From assembly GCA_009930305.1 (NCBI GenBank), contig RZYM01000001.1:248001-312000 (forward strand): 64,000 bases of DNA, written 5' to 3'. Of the stretch, positions 8,197 through 16,311 are shown piece by piece. Within the stretch, counting starts at the first letter, position 1. Each line of letters begins with the position of its first letter. This DNA is from Bacteroidia bacterium (GTDB taxonomy: Bacteria; Bacteroidota; Bacteroidia; Bacteroidales; Paludibacteraceae). The notes under the pieces were generated by a model, which saw only the letters and a list, made by a program, of their open reading frames with translations, was not told the DNA's origin and did no database searches. The position numbers and the translations under genes are program-made.

Positions 8197-8885
8197 CCCT
8201 TATTTGCCACGTACATTCGACATAGTCCTAATGTAAATGATTCGTGTCGTGCAGCAGCAAACCCACAATCTCTAAGTAGAGAGAGTATTTCTTGTTCTTT
8301 AGGAAATAACTCAACCGATTTATTTAAGTATTGATATGCAACCTTATCTCCAGATATAATTCCTCCTATGGTAGGTAATATATGTCTAAAATAGATTTGA
8401 TATAATGCTGCTATAAATTTATTATCAGGAGTCGATAATTCAAGTATCACTAATCTGCCTCTTGGAGCTAAAACTCTTCTTATTTCGCAAATGCAATCAT
8501 GTAAATTTTCAAAATTTCTGATTCCAAAAGCCACACCAACAACATCAAAACTATTATCTTCAAAAGGCAAATGCTCGCAGTCGCCTTGTATCATTGTGAT
8601 TTTTGATCTGAATTTTGATTTTGCCACTTTCTTTCTACCTACTTGTAGCATGCCTTCAGACAAGTCGATTCCTGTCACGATTCCTCCTGTTGAAGCTAAA
8701 GCTAATGAGAAATCTCCGGTGCCGCAAGCAACATCCAAAATACGTTTGTGTCGACCTTTGCGAATAGTTTGCACAGCTTTCCTTCTCCATATTTTATCAA
8801 TGTTTAAAGACAAAATATGGTTTAGATTATCGTAAGCAGGAGCTATGGAATCAAAAAGCTTTATAATAAATTTTCGGTTGGCCAT
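8193..8885 (-). CDS. menG: demethylmenaquinone methyltransferase MenG (UbiE family)
   Basis: MenG methylates demethylmenaquinone to menaquinone with SAM, the last step after MenA. Visible features are FDSIAPAYDNLNHILSLNID, the UbiE signature near the N-terminus, SAM motif ILDVACGTGDFSLALA, GDCEHLPFEDNSFDVV and the later RVLAPRGRLVILELS. I place the start at 8885 (MANRKFIIKLFDS), giving 230 residues. A longer reading from 8909 would begin inside the terminator hairpin at 8897-8931. No TAnnTTTG element is visible in the 67 bases between mdh and menG, so expression may depend on readthrough from mdh or on a nonstandard promoter. Convergent with and overlapping menA by 4 bases. Confidence 0.92.
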   Translation of the reverse strand: MANRKFIIKLFDSIAPAYDNLNHILSLNIDKIWRRKAVQTIRKGRHKRILDVACGTGDFSLALASTGGIVTGIDLSEGMLQVGRKKVAKSKFRSKITMIQGDCEHLPFEDNSFDVVGVAFGIRNFENLHDCICEIRRVLAPRGRLVILELSTPDNKFIAALYQIYFRHILPTIGGIISGDKVAYQYLNKSVELFPKEQEILSLLRDCGFAAARHESFTLGLCRMYVANKG

Positions 8886-8889
8886 AATA

Positions 8890-8931
8890 AAAAAATGGTA
8901 GAGATGCACATATTATTCGCACATCTCTACC
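8890..8931 (-). terminator. mdh terminator
   Basis: A 10-bp stem (GGTAGAGATG 8897-8906 with CATCTCTACC 8922-8931) is followed on the minus strand by a U-run (8890-8896). It sits 22 bases after the mdh stop and ends just before the menG start codon, so it would terminate or attenuate transcription from mdh into menG. Confidence 0.75.
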
Positions 8932-8952
8932 GTTTTATTTGCAAAAATCATA

Positions 8953-9894
8953 TTAGATTAAATTCATATCTTTTAGGATGCTGTTGGTCTTACGAACAGC
9001 AGCTTCGCTAGCAGCTAATTTAGCTTTTTCGTCATTGTTTAATTCTAATTCAACGATTTTTTCAATACCATTTTTGCCTATGATTACCGGAACACCAATC
9101 ATAATGTCGTCCATACCATATTCACCTTCAAGTGAAGTTGCACAAACAATCATCTTCTTTTGGTCTTTTATAATGGATTCAACTAAGTAAGAAATTGCAG
9201 CACCCGGAGCCATCCATGCAGAAGTGCCTAGTAAGCCGGTAAGAGTTGCACCACCAACCATTGTTGATTTTGCCACTTCTTCCAATTTCTCAGCAGGCAT
9301 TAAAGTGCTAACAGGAATTCCTTTATATGTTGCAAGACGAGTTAGAGGAATCATAGTTGTGTCACCATGACCACCAATTACTAAACCTTCAACTTCATTA
9401 GCATTGCAGTTTAATGCTTGGCTCAAGAAATATTTGAAACGACTGCTATCCAATGCACCACCCATACCGATAACACGGTTACGAGGTAATTTCATTGATT
9501 TTAATGTAAGGTACGCCATTGGGTCCATAGGGTTTGAAACCATAATAAGTATAGCATTAGGAGAATATTTCAAAACGCTTCCTGCTACGCTTTTTACTAT
9601 GCCGGCGTTAACACCGATAAGATCTTCACGAGACATACCCGGTTTACGTGGAATACCTGATGTAATTACAACAACATCAGAATCGGCTGTTTGAGAATAA
9701 TCGTTTGTTACGCCCTTAACAACAGTGTCGAATCCTATTAGTTGAGCCGTTTGCATGATATCCATTGCTTTTCCTTCGGATAAGCCTTCTTTAATATCAA
9801 TCAATACCACCTCACTCGCTACTTCGTTTATTGCTAACACATTAGCACACGTAGCACCTACATTACCTGCACCTATGACCGTTACTTTTGACAT
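8953..9894 (-). CDS. mdh: malate dehydrogenase
   Basis: Mdh interconverts malate and oxaloacetate with NAD in the (often reductive and partial) TCA cycle of these bacteria. The nucleotide-binding GAGNVG is at residues 8-13 with acidic Asp33 selecting NAD. Substrate arginines are Arg83 and Arg89 (IPRKPGMSRED) and Arg152; catalytic His176 is in GGHGDTT with Asp149 as partner. Arg83 rather than Gln at the specificity position marks malate rather than lactate dehydrogenase; the overall form is the LDH-like MDH type. 313 residues. A -7 element at 9937-9944 lies 42 bases upstream, and a strong terminator follows. It is divergent from the PorW/SprE-like gene. Confidence 0.95.
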   Translation of the reverse strand: MSKVTVIGAGNVGATCANVLAINEVASEVVLIDIKEGLSEGKAMDIMQTAQLIGFDTVVKGVTNDYSQTADSDVVVITSGIPRKPGMSREDLIGVNAGIVKSVAGSVLKYSPNAILIMVSNPMDPMAYLTLKSMKLPRNRVIGMGGALDSSRFKYFLSQALNCNANEVEGLVIGGHGDTTMIPLTRLATYKGIPVSTLMPAEKLEEVAKSTMVGGATLTGLLGTSAWMAPGAAISYLVESIIKDQKKMIVCATSLEGEYGMDDIMIGVPVIIGKNGIEKIVELELNNDEKAKLAASEAAVRKTNSILKDMNLI

Positions 9895-9936
9895 GATTTA
9901 TTTATTTAAATGGTTAATTGCTTCTTAATTGCCATG

Positions 9937-9944
9937 CAAAAATA
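9937..9944 (-). promoter_or_regulatory. mdh -7 element
   Basis: The minus strand reads TATTTTTG, matching TAnnTTTG, 42 bases before the mdh start in the divergent mdh / PorW-like intergenic region. Confidence 0.5.
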
Positions 9945-9965
9945 CGCTTTTTTATCAAAAAGTAG

Positions 9966-9973
9966 TACATTTG
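9966..9973 (+). promoter_or_regulatory. -7 element of the PorW/SprE-like gene
   Basis: TACATTTG, matching TAnnTTTG, 15 bases before the start at 9989, which implies a leader of about ten bases. It faces away from the mdh promoter, with 21 bases between the two elements. Confidence 0.5.
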
Positions 9974-9988
9974 CAAGTCTAATTTAAG

Positions 9989-12784
9989 ATGAGAAGCAGA
10001 ATTATTTATATATCCGCTTGTATTGTCATCACGATACTATTTACGCAATGTTCAGTAAAAAAGAACACTGCACTTACTCGTAATTATCATTATGTAAAGG
10101 CAAGATACAATGTATACTACAATGGAAACGTTGCTTTTGAGAAAGGTGAAGATGCTGTAAATAAAGCAAATAAAGACAGTTATACTGAGGTATTACCTAT
10201 ATATCCTATAAGTAATCATGATGCTGCATCTGCTGCAACTTCCGACATGGATTTGACTATTGAGAAATGTCAAAAAACAATTAAGTTACATTCAATCGTA
10301 AAGAAGCCTAAAAAGAATCCGAATAAAGCTAAGGATCCTAAATACAAGGTTTTTATGCAAAAAGAAGAGTATAATTCGATGGTTCAAGAGGCCTGGCTGC
10401 TTATGGGCAAAGCTCAATTTTATAAACTTGATTTTACTGCTGCCGGATCAACCTTTGCATATATTGCTCGCCATTTTTCTGACAATAAAGATGTTTATAC
10501 CGAAGCTAAGTTGTGGTCAGCAAGATCATTTTCGGAGATGCAATGGTACTATGAAGCTGAAGATGTTTTGAATCAGATGAACGAAAAAACATTTTCACCA
10601 AAAACCAATCAACAATATGTATTGGTGAAAGCGGACTTATTGCTTAAACAAAAACATTATAATGAGGCATTACCATACCTCGAAACATCATTAAAAAATG
10701 CGCCAAAGCGCGAAAAAGCAAGAATTTCATTTATTTATGCGCAAGTATTGGAAAAATTGGGACGTTATGCAGATGCCTATGAGAAGTATGCATATACAAT
10801 TAAAAGGAACCCATCACTTGAAATGGAATTCAATGCGTTTTTGAATAAAACTCGTTGTTATCAGGGTGCTGATCAGGATGCTGTTAAAAAAGATATGGCT
10901 AAATTGATGAAGAAACAGAGTAATGCACCTTATCTTGACCAAATTTATTATACTCTTGGTGAGTTTTTTGCCCGTAGTGGCAATGAAGCGAAGGCAATTG
11001 AGTGTTATAAAACGGCAATTGATACAAGTACTCGAAATGGCATTGATAAAGCAAAAGCATTATTGGCTTTAGGCGATATATATTATCAAAAAGAAAATTA
11101 CATCGACGCTCAACCTTTGTACGCTGAGGCTTTGCAAATTATTCCATTGAATTACGAAAATTATAAAGATTTATCCAATCGTACTGAAAATCTTAATGTA
11201 ATTGCCAAAAATCAAAATATACTATTGTTAGAAGACAGTTTGCAAACATTGGCAAAATTGCCTGAAGCAGAGTGTATTAAAAGGGTAGAAAAAATAGTCG
11301 AACAAAATAAAAAGAAAGCTGAAGCAGAGCGCATTAAATTAGAGGAACAAGCCCGTATACAAGAAATAAGAGAGCAAAATGCGGCTATGGGGCAAACGCT
11401 TTCACTTGGCGAATTAGCAGATAAATCGTGGTATTTTTATAATCAAACTTTGATAAGTCGCGGCAAACTTGATTTCCGCAAAATATGGGGGCGAAGAGCG
11501 TTGGAGGATGATTGGAGAAGAGCGGCTAAGATGTCTTCAGTAACATTGTTAGATGAAGAAGAAACTGAAGATAAAGAAGCTCAAGCAGCAGAGGTACTAA
11601 TTAAGAAGTCTGGTGATGAAGATCCTATTTTAGCCAGTTTGCCTGAGGATGCTGATGCCGAACTTATATCAATTATAAAAAGTTTACCAACAACTGAAGC
11701 AAAAATTATTGCTTCGAATGCAAATATAGAGGAATCTTTACATCAGTTGTTTTTCATGTTTGACGAGAAAATACATAACTATCCTTTGGCATTCAAAACA
11801 TTTGAGGAACTTGAACGTCGATTCCCCAAATATAAAGAATTAGCCGAAGATAATTATCGTCTGTACAAGTTGTACAAACGTGTAGGAGATGATACAAAAG
11901 CAGAAGAAACCAAGCAGAAAATTTTGCGTTTTTATGCAGACACAAAGTATGCACGTTTACTGCAAAATGGTACAATATCTGATGGTGATGCAAAAGCAAA
12001 AGAAGAGGCTTTATATAGGTCAACTTATGCTGCATTTATGAAAGGTGATGCATCTACTGTAAGAGCTAATCTTGCAAATGCAGAAAAAGCACATCCGGAT
12101 TCTAAGCTAATGCCGAAATTTATATTTTTGGATGCTCTGAGTTCGGGACGAATTGATGGACGTGAGGTCTTTGTAAAACGTTTATCAGATTTAGTAAACA
12201 AGTATCCTGATAACGAAATAGCTCCTTTGGCGCGCGATATGATTGCATTGTCGGGTCAAGGTAAAGAACTGCAAGCAACATTGCCAATAAGTACAATTAG
12301 TGAGCGTCGCGAAGCTGTTGTAACTGAAGCAGAATTTGCAGAGAACATCAAGAAAGCTGGATTTCAATATAATCCTAACGATTCTCACAGTTTTGTAATG
12401 CTAATCGAAGGAACTTTGAAACAAAAAAATCAAGTAGTTTTTGAAGTTGCTTCATATAACTTTACAAGGTTTATGATAAAAGATTTTGACCTTAATGTTC
12501 GCACACTTAATGACAGCGTATATTCTATTTCGGTAGGAGGATTAGAGAATCTGGATGAGGCGATATGGTATCAGAATGCATTGTTGAGTGATGCAGAGGT
12601 ATTAAGTTCATTACAAAACGTTAAATACAAGGCGTTTGCCGTGTCAGATGATAATTATCGCTCTATTTTCGATAAAGAATCTGTAGAAAAGTATTTGGAG
12701 TTCTATCAGCAGAATAAGTTAGAAATAAAAGAACCGGATAAGATTAAAGAACTAGAGAAGTCATCCGGATTTGTTAATCCATAA
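9989..12784 (+). CDS. porW: PorW/SprE-like TPR lipoprotein, T9SS-associated
   Basis: This is a 931-residue lipoprotein: a hydrophobic signal ends in the lipobox LFTQC with Cys21. It is followed by NYHYVKARYNVYYNGNVAFEKGE, which resembles the opening of PorW/SprE proteins. Tetratricopeptide-like helical repeats cover about residues 115-400 and 590-780, and a Lys/Glu-rich coiled-coil segment lies at about 430-470. PorW (Porphyromonas) and SprE (Flavobacterium) are needed for type IX secretion and gliding. Four candidate T9SS cargoes and a PorP/SprF-like protein lie elsewhere in the window. It has its own promoter and ends at a strong bidirectional terminator. The lipoprotein and TPR parts are clear; the PorW assignment rests on the N-terminal pattern, size and architecture. 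Confidence 0.78.
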   Translation: MRSRIIYISACIVITILFTQCSVKKNTALTRNYHYVKARYNVYYNGNVAFEKGEDAVNKANKDSYTEVLPIYPISNHDAASAATSDMDLTIEKCQKTIKLHSIVKKPKKNPNKAKDPKYKVFMQKEEYNSMVQEAWLLMGKAQFYKLDFTAAGSTFAYIARHFSDNKDVYTEAKLWSARSFSEMQWYYEAEDVLNQMNEKTFSPKTNQQYVLVKADLLLKQKHYNEALPYLETSLKNAPKREKARISFIYAQVLEKLGRYADAYEKYAYTIKRNPSLEMEFNAFLNKTRCYQGADQDAVKKDMAKLMKKQSNAPYLDQIYYTLGEFFARSGNEAKAIECYKTAIDTSTRNGIDKAKALLALGDIYYQKENYIDAQPLYAEALQIIPLNYENYKDLSNRTENLNVIAKNQNILLLEDSLQTLAKLPEAECIKRVEKIVEQNKKKAEAERIKLEEQARIQEIREQNAAMGQTLSLGELADKSWYFYNQTLISRGKLDFRKIWGRRALEDDWRRAAKMSSVTLLDEEETEDKEAQAAEVLIKKSGDEDPILASLPEDADAELISIIKSLPTTEAKIIASNANIEESLHQLFFMFDEKIHNYPLAFKTFEELERRFPKYKELAEDNYRLYKLYKRVGDDTKAEETKQKILRFYADTKYARLLQNGTISDGDAKAKEEALYRSTYAAFMKGDASTVRANLANAEKAHPDSKLMPKFIFLDALSSGRIDGREVFVKRLSDLVNKYPDNEIAPLARDMIALSGQGKELQATLPISTISERREAVVTEAEFAENIKKAGFQYNPNDSHSFVMLIEGTLKQKNQVVFEVASYNFTRFMIKDFDLNVRTLNDSVYSISVGGLENLDEAIWYQNALLSDAEVLSSLQNVKYKAFAVSDDNYRSIFDKESVEKYLEFYQQNKLEIKEPDKIKELEKSSGFVNP

Positions 12785-12786
12785 AT

Positions 12787-12819
12787 AATAAACGCCAAGT
12801 GTTTTGCTTGGCGTTTATT
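12787..12819. terminator. bidirectional terminator (PorW-like / EF-G2)
   Basis: A perfect 13-bp stem (12787-12799 with 12807-12819) carries the core ACGCCAAG/CTTGGCGT, A/T-rich outer ends and a 7-base loop. It lies between convergent genes and can serve both. Confidence 0.8.
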
Positions 12820-12842
12820 GTTAAAGTTTAATCTAATTTTCA

Positions 12843-15002
12843 TCAATCTTCATCCTTATGAGTTTCTGCATAATCCTTTAATAAAGTTTCTTGTACTTCA
12901 GCAGGTACTAATTCGTAATTAGAAAATTTCATATTGAATGATGCTCTACCACCGGTATTTGAACTTAGTGCAATAGAATAATTATTCATTTCTTTTAGAG
13001 GAACCTTAGCATTTATTTTTTCCATGTTTTTTTCACTTTCCATACCCATGATAACGGCACGTCTACCTTGTAAATCTCCTATTACATCACCCATACGTGC
13101 TGAAGGTACTGTGATTTCCACATCATAAACCGGTTCCAAAATCTTCGGTCCGGCATTCTTAAATGCTTCACTAAATGCATGTCTACCTGCAAGCCTGAAT
13201 GAAATTTCATTAGAATCAACCGGATGCATTTTGCCATCGTATACAATTACTCTCACATCTCTTGCATAAGAACCGGTAAGAGGACCTTGTTCCATGCAGT
13301 CCATTATACCTTTTTGTATTGCAGGTAAGAAACGGGCATCAATTGAACCACCTACTATGCTATTAATAAATTCTAATTTACCCCCCCATTCGAGTGGTGT
13401 AATTTGCTTATCTCTAACTGAAATTTTGAATTCTTGACCATTAAATTTATATACATCTTTAGCAGCTTCACCTTCTATAAGTGGTTCAATAATAAGATGT
13501 ACTTCGCCGAATTGACCTGCACCTCCCGACTGTTTTTTATGACGATAATCTGCGCGTGCTGCCTTTCTAATAGTTTCTCTATATGGTATTTTTGGATCAG
13601 AAAATGAAACAGGAATCTTGTCGTTATTTTCAATACGCCATTTTAAAGTTTTAAGGTGGAACTCACCTTGTCCAAGCACTAAGGTTTGTTTCAATTCTTT
13701 TGAGTATTCGATAGTCCATGTCGGGTCTTCTTCGTGCATACGATTTAATATTTCGCCTAATTTTGCATCATCACTCGCATTAACCGCTTTTATGGCTCTT
13801 CTATATTTCCAATCAGGATATTGAATAAAATTAAATTGTTGTTCGGAAGTCCCATTGTTAAGAGTATTCGCTGTTCTGGTATTTTTTAGTTTTACAGTAG
13901 CTCCTATATCTCCGGCAACTAATTCTTCAACTTTTTCTTTGGTTTGACCGGCAACAGAAAATAATTGATTTATACGTTCTTTTGAGTTACGAGTAGTATT
14001 AAACAAATCATCGCTTTCTTTTACAGTTCCTGACATCACCTTGAAGTATGAAATTTCACCAATGTGAGGCTCAACAGAAGTTTTGAAAACATATATATTT
14101 GTTGGGGCGTTTTTATCAGGTGCGACTTTTATCCCTTCTGTAGTTTGTGGATATGGCATATCGCTTACAAAAGGCACTACATTACCTAAAAATTCCATCA
14201 AACGTCTTACGCCCATATCGCGTCCTGCACATACGCAAAAAACAGGTAAAATATCTTGAGTAATTAATCCTTTACGTATACCTAAGCGCATTTCATCTTC
14301 GTTTAAGCTACCTTCACTAAAATATTTATCCATTAATCCTTCATCGTGTTCTGCAGCTGCCTCAATTAATACATTGTGCATGTCTTTTGCTTTTTGCATA
14401 TATTCTTCCGGAATAGGTAATATTTCAGGGACACCGCCTTCGGGTTTCCATTGATACATTTTCATCAATAATACGTCAACTAAGGCATTAAATGATGGCC
14501 CTACAGATAGTGGAAATTGAATAGGAATAATTTTACCTCCATAGTTTTCTTTTAAGCTCTCAATTGAGTTTTCGTAATCGGCTTTTTCGTGATCAAGTTG
14601 GTTAATTACGAAAATACATGGTTTACCCATTTTATCAATTTGTCTATGCTGATTTTGTGTTCCTACTTCTACTCCATGTTGTGAATTAATTAACATTAAA
14701 GCTGTGTCGGTAACGCTTAGTGATGTGATTAAGCCACCTACAAAATCGTCTGATCCGGGACAATCTATAAAATTAAGTTTTTTGTTTAACCATTCGACGT
14801 GTAGAACTGCGGGGAAAACCGAATAACCATATTCATGTTCAACCGGGAAATAATCAGAAACAGTATTGCCTGCTTCTACGCTTCCTCTTCTTTTTACTAG
14901 ACCACCCTCATAAAGCATTGATTCGGCAAGAGTGGTCTTACCTGACCCAGAACTTCCCACGAGTGAAATGTTCTTGATTTCGTTTGTTTGGTAGATTCTC
15001 AT
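12843..15002 (-). CDS. EF-G-like translation factor (EF-G2 type, altered GTPase site)
   Basis: A 719-residue protein with the full EF-G domain order: GTPase (1-270), beta-barrel domain II, and domains III-V, including GGAGQFGEVHLIIEP and the domain V segment VYDVEITVPSARMGDVIGDLQGRR. The GTPase site departs from canonical EF-G. The P-loop is GSSGSGKTT (16-24). There is no RGIT-type switch I. The switch II motif DTPGHVDF becomes DCPGSDDF, putting Ser84 where the catalytic His should be. NQLD replaces NKxD. This fits the Bacteroidetes EF-G paralogue; in B. thetaiotaomicron a paralogue called EF-G2 is reported, as I recall, to support translation without GTP hydrolysis and to aid gut colonisation. 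Orthology here is inferred. The gene is monocistronic and convergent with the PorW-like gene. A coding-strand G7 run occurs at 13381-13387. Confidence 0.85.
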   Translation of the reverse strand: MRIYQTNEIKNISLVGSSGSGKTTLAESMLYEGGLVKRRGSVEAGNTVSDYFPVEHEYGYSVFPAVLHVEWLNKKLNFIDCPGSDDFVGGLITSLSVTDTALMLINSQHGVEVGTQNQHRQIDKMGKPCIFVINQLDHEKADYENSIESLKENYGGKIIPIQFPLSVGPSFNALVDVLLMKMYQWKPEGGVPEILPIPEEYMQKAKDMHNVLIEAAAEHDEGLMDKYFSEGSLNEDEMRLGIRKGLITQDILPVFCVCAGRDMGVRRLMEFLGNVVPFVSDMPYPQTTEGIKVAPDKNAPTNIYVFKTSVEPHIGEISYFKVMSGTVKESDDLFNTTRNSKERINQLFSVAGQTKEKVEELVAGDIGATVKLKNTRTANTLNNGTSEQQFNFIQYPDWKYRRAIKAVNASDDAKLGEILNRMHEEDPTWTIEYSKELKQTLVLGQGEFHLKTLKWRIENNDKIPVSFSDPKIPYRETIRKAARADYRHKKQSGGAGQFGEVHLIIEPLIEGEAAKDVYKFNGQEFKISVRDKQITPLEWGGKLEFINSIVGGSIDARFLPAIQKGIMDCMEQGPLTGSYARDVRVIVYDGKMHPVDSNEISFRLAGRHAFSEAFKNAGPKILEPVYDVEITVPSARMGDVIGDLQGRRAVIMGMESEKNMEKINAKVPLKEMNNYSIALSSNTGGRASFNMKFSNYELVPAEVQETLLKDYAETHKDED

Positions 15003-15306
15003 AATAAATGGATTAATTGATGATAATTTTAAATTTTAAGGCTTTGCAAATTACGAAATTTAATTTGTAGTATCAATAGTCATTTTTATGTTTAATAGCA
15101 TAAATTTTTATATAATTTCATGTAAATTAACAATATTGGCAAAATAAAATTAATTATTGGTCAATAAGAATCGCATATTGCTAATAATTAAATGTTTTTT
15201 TCCACATTTGCACCCGATTATGTAAATTAGGATAGTACCTAATAATTTACTCACTGATATTTAAGCGCTAAAATAACGAATAAGTGTCATCATAAGTTTT
15301 TAATAT
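15003..15306. other. divergent intergenic region, EF-G2 / FabH-like
   Basis: About 300 AT-rich bases hold the promoters of two divergent genes. For the FabH-like gene the best -7 candidate is CACATTTG (15203-15210), one mismatch to TAnnTTTG, which would give a leader of nearly 90 bases. For EF-G2 the minus strand has TAATTTG with a one-base-short spacer near 15046-15052. I see no small gene and no structured RNA here. Confidence 0.4.
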
Positions 15307-16251
15307 ATGTATATAAATGCCATGGGAATGTTCGTTCCTAAAGGACGAATCATCAATAAATATTTCGAAGATACCATAGGGTTAACGGATGAGTGGTTGT
15401 TGCAGCGTACAGGAATACATTCCAGATCTAAAACTGCTGATAATGAAGATGGTTACTCTATGGGAATTGATGCAGTAACCGATGCAAAAGCTGATTTATC
15501 GTATAATATTGAGGATGTAGATTTAATAGTGTCTGCTTCTTATACTATTTTGGATACAGTAGGAACTCTAGCTCACAGAGTTCAGCGCCACTTTAATATT
15601 ACTAATGCCAAAGCAGTTGCCGTTACATCTGCATGTTCATCATTTGTAAATGGAGTAGAAATTATTGAAGGTTATTTTGCAATGAACAAAGCAAGCAAGG
15701 CTTTAATAATCTGCTCAGAAGAAAATTCGGCATATAATGATTTGACAAATCCACAAAGTGGACATTTGTGGGGAGATGCCGCTGTTGCATTATTTATATC
15801 AAAAGAAAAGCAATCAGAGTCTGATGCCGAAATACTTGATGTTACAACACTAGGTTTAGGTTGTATAGGCAAAGGCCCCGGAGGTGTAGGGTTGTTTCCA
15901 AAAACTACAGGCCTTACAATGCATGACGGAAGAGATGTATTCCAACATGCATGTATTTATATGCCTAAAACTCTTGAAATGTTATTAGAAAAAAACAACT
16001 TAACAATAAACGATGTGTCATATTTTGCATGTCATCAAGCAAATTTGCGAATCGTTCATAATATTGCAAATCAGTGGAATCTTCCTAAAGATAAGTTTCT
16101 AAATAACATCAGCCAGTTAGGTAATACAGGATCTCCAAGCTCTATGTTGTCGGTAGTTCAAAATAAAGATAAGTTTAAAAAAGGCGATTTGATAGGCTTA
16201 TCTGTATTCGGTGGTGGCTATTCGTCAGGAGCCATGCTAATTAGATTCTAA
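15307..16251 (+). CDS. 3-oxoacyl-ACP synthase III-like (FabH family)
   Basis: KAS III enzymes condense an acyl-CoA or acyl starter with malonyl-ACP. The catalytic triad is visible: Cys110 in VTSACSSFVNG, His243 in CHQAN and Asn273 in GNTGSPS. The N-terminal GMFVPKGRIINKYFEDTIGLTDEWLLQRTGI is the FabH-type opening, and the glycine-rich C-terminal LSVFGGGYSSGAMLIRF is typical. 314 residues is slightly short for FabH (about 317-335). It stands alone between terminators and is not in a plsX-fabH cluster, so it may be a paralogue with a special starter or a secondary-metabolite role rather than the housekeeping FabH. An alternative start is Met at 15322. The fold and active site are certain; the pathway is not. 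Confidence 0.85.
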   Translation: MYINAMGMFVPKGRIINKYFEDTIGLTDEWLLQRTGIHSRSKTADNEDGYSMGIDAVTDAKADLSYNIEDVDLIVSASYTILDTVGTLAHRVQRHFNITNAKAVAVTSACSSFVNGVEIIEGYFAMNKASKALIICSEENSAYNDLTNPQSGHLWGDAAVALFISKEKQSESDAEILDVTTLGLGCIGKGPGGVGLFPKTTGLTMHDGRDVFQHACIYMPKTLEMLLEKNNLTINDVSYFACHQANLRIVHNIANQWNLPKDKFLNNISQLGNTGSPSSMLSVVQNKDKFKKGDLIGLSVFGGGYSSGAMLIRF

Positions 16252-16260
16252 TATAATTCA

Positions 16261-16297
16261 ATTAAAAAGGCAGCATTTTTTTTGCTGCCTTTTTAAT
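16261..16297. terminator. bidirectional terminator (FabH-like / amylase)
   Basis: A perfect 15-bp stem (16261-16275 with 16283-16297) with core GGCAGCA/TGCTGCC, flanking A/T runs and a T7 loop, lies between the convergent FabH-like and amylase genes. Confidence 0.82.
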
Positions 16298-16311
16298 GAA
16301 TATAGATGCTT

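Noticed and set aside
11793-12035. Minus-strand frame of 80 codons inside the PorW-like gene, rich in His and Leu
   Set aside because: It is a shadow of the repetitive Lys/Glu/Ala codons of the real gene; no start signal or family pattern.
13381-13387. C7 run in the EF-G2-like gene as a frameshift
   Set aside because: The frame is intact through it and encodes a sensible Trp-Gly-Gly stretch.
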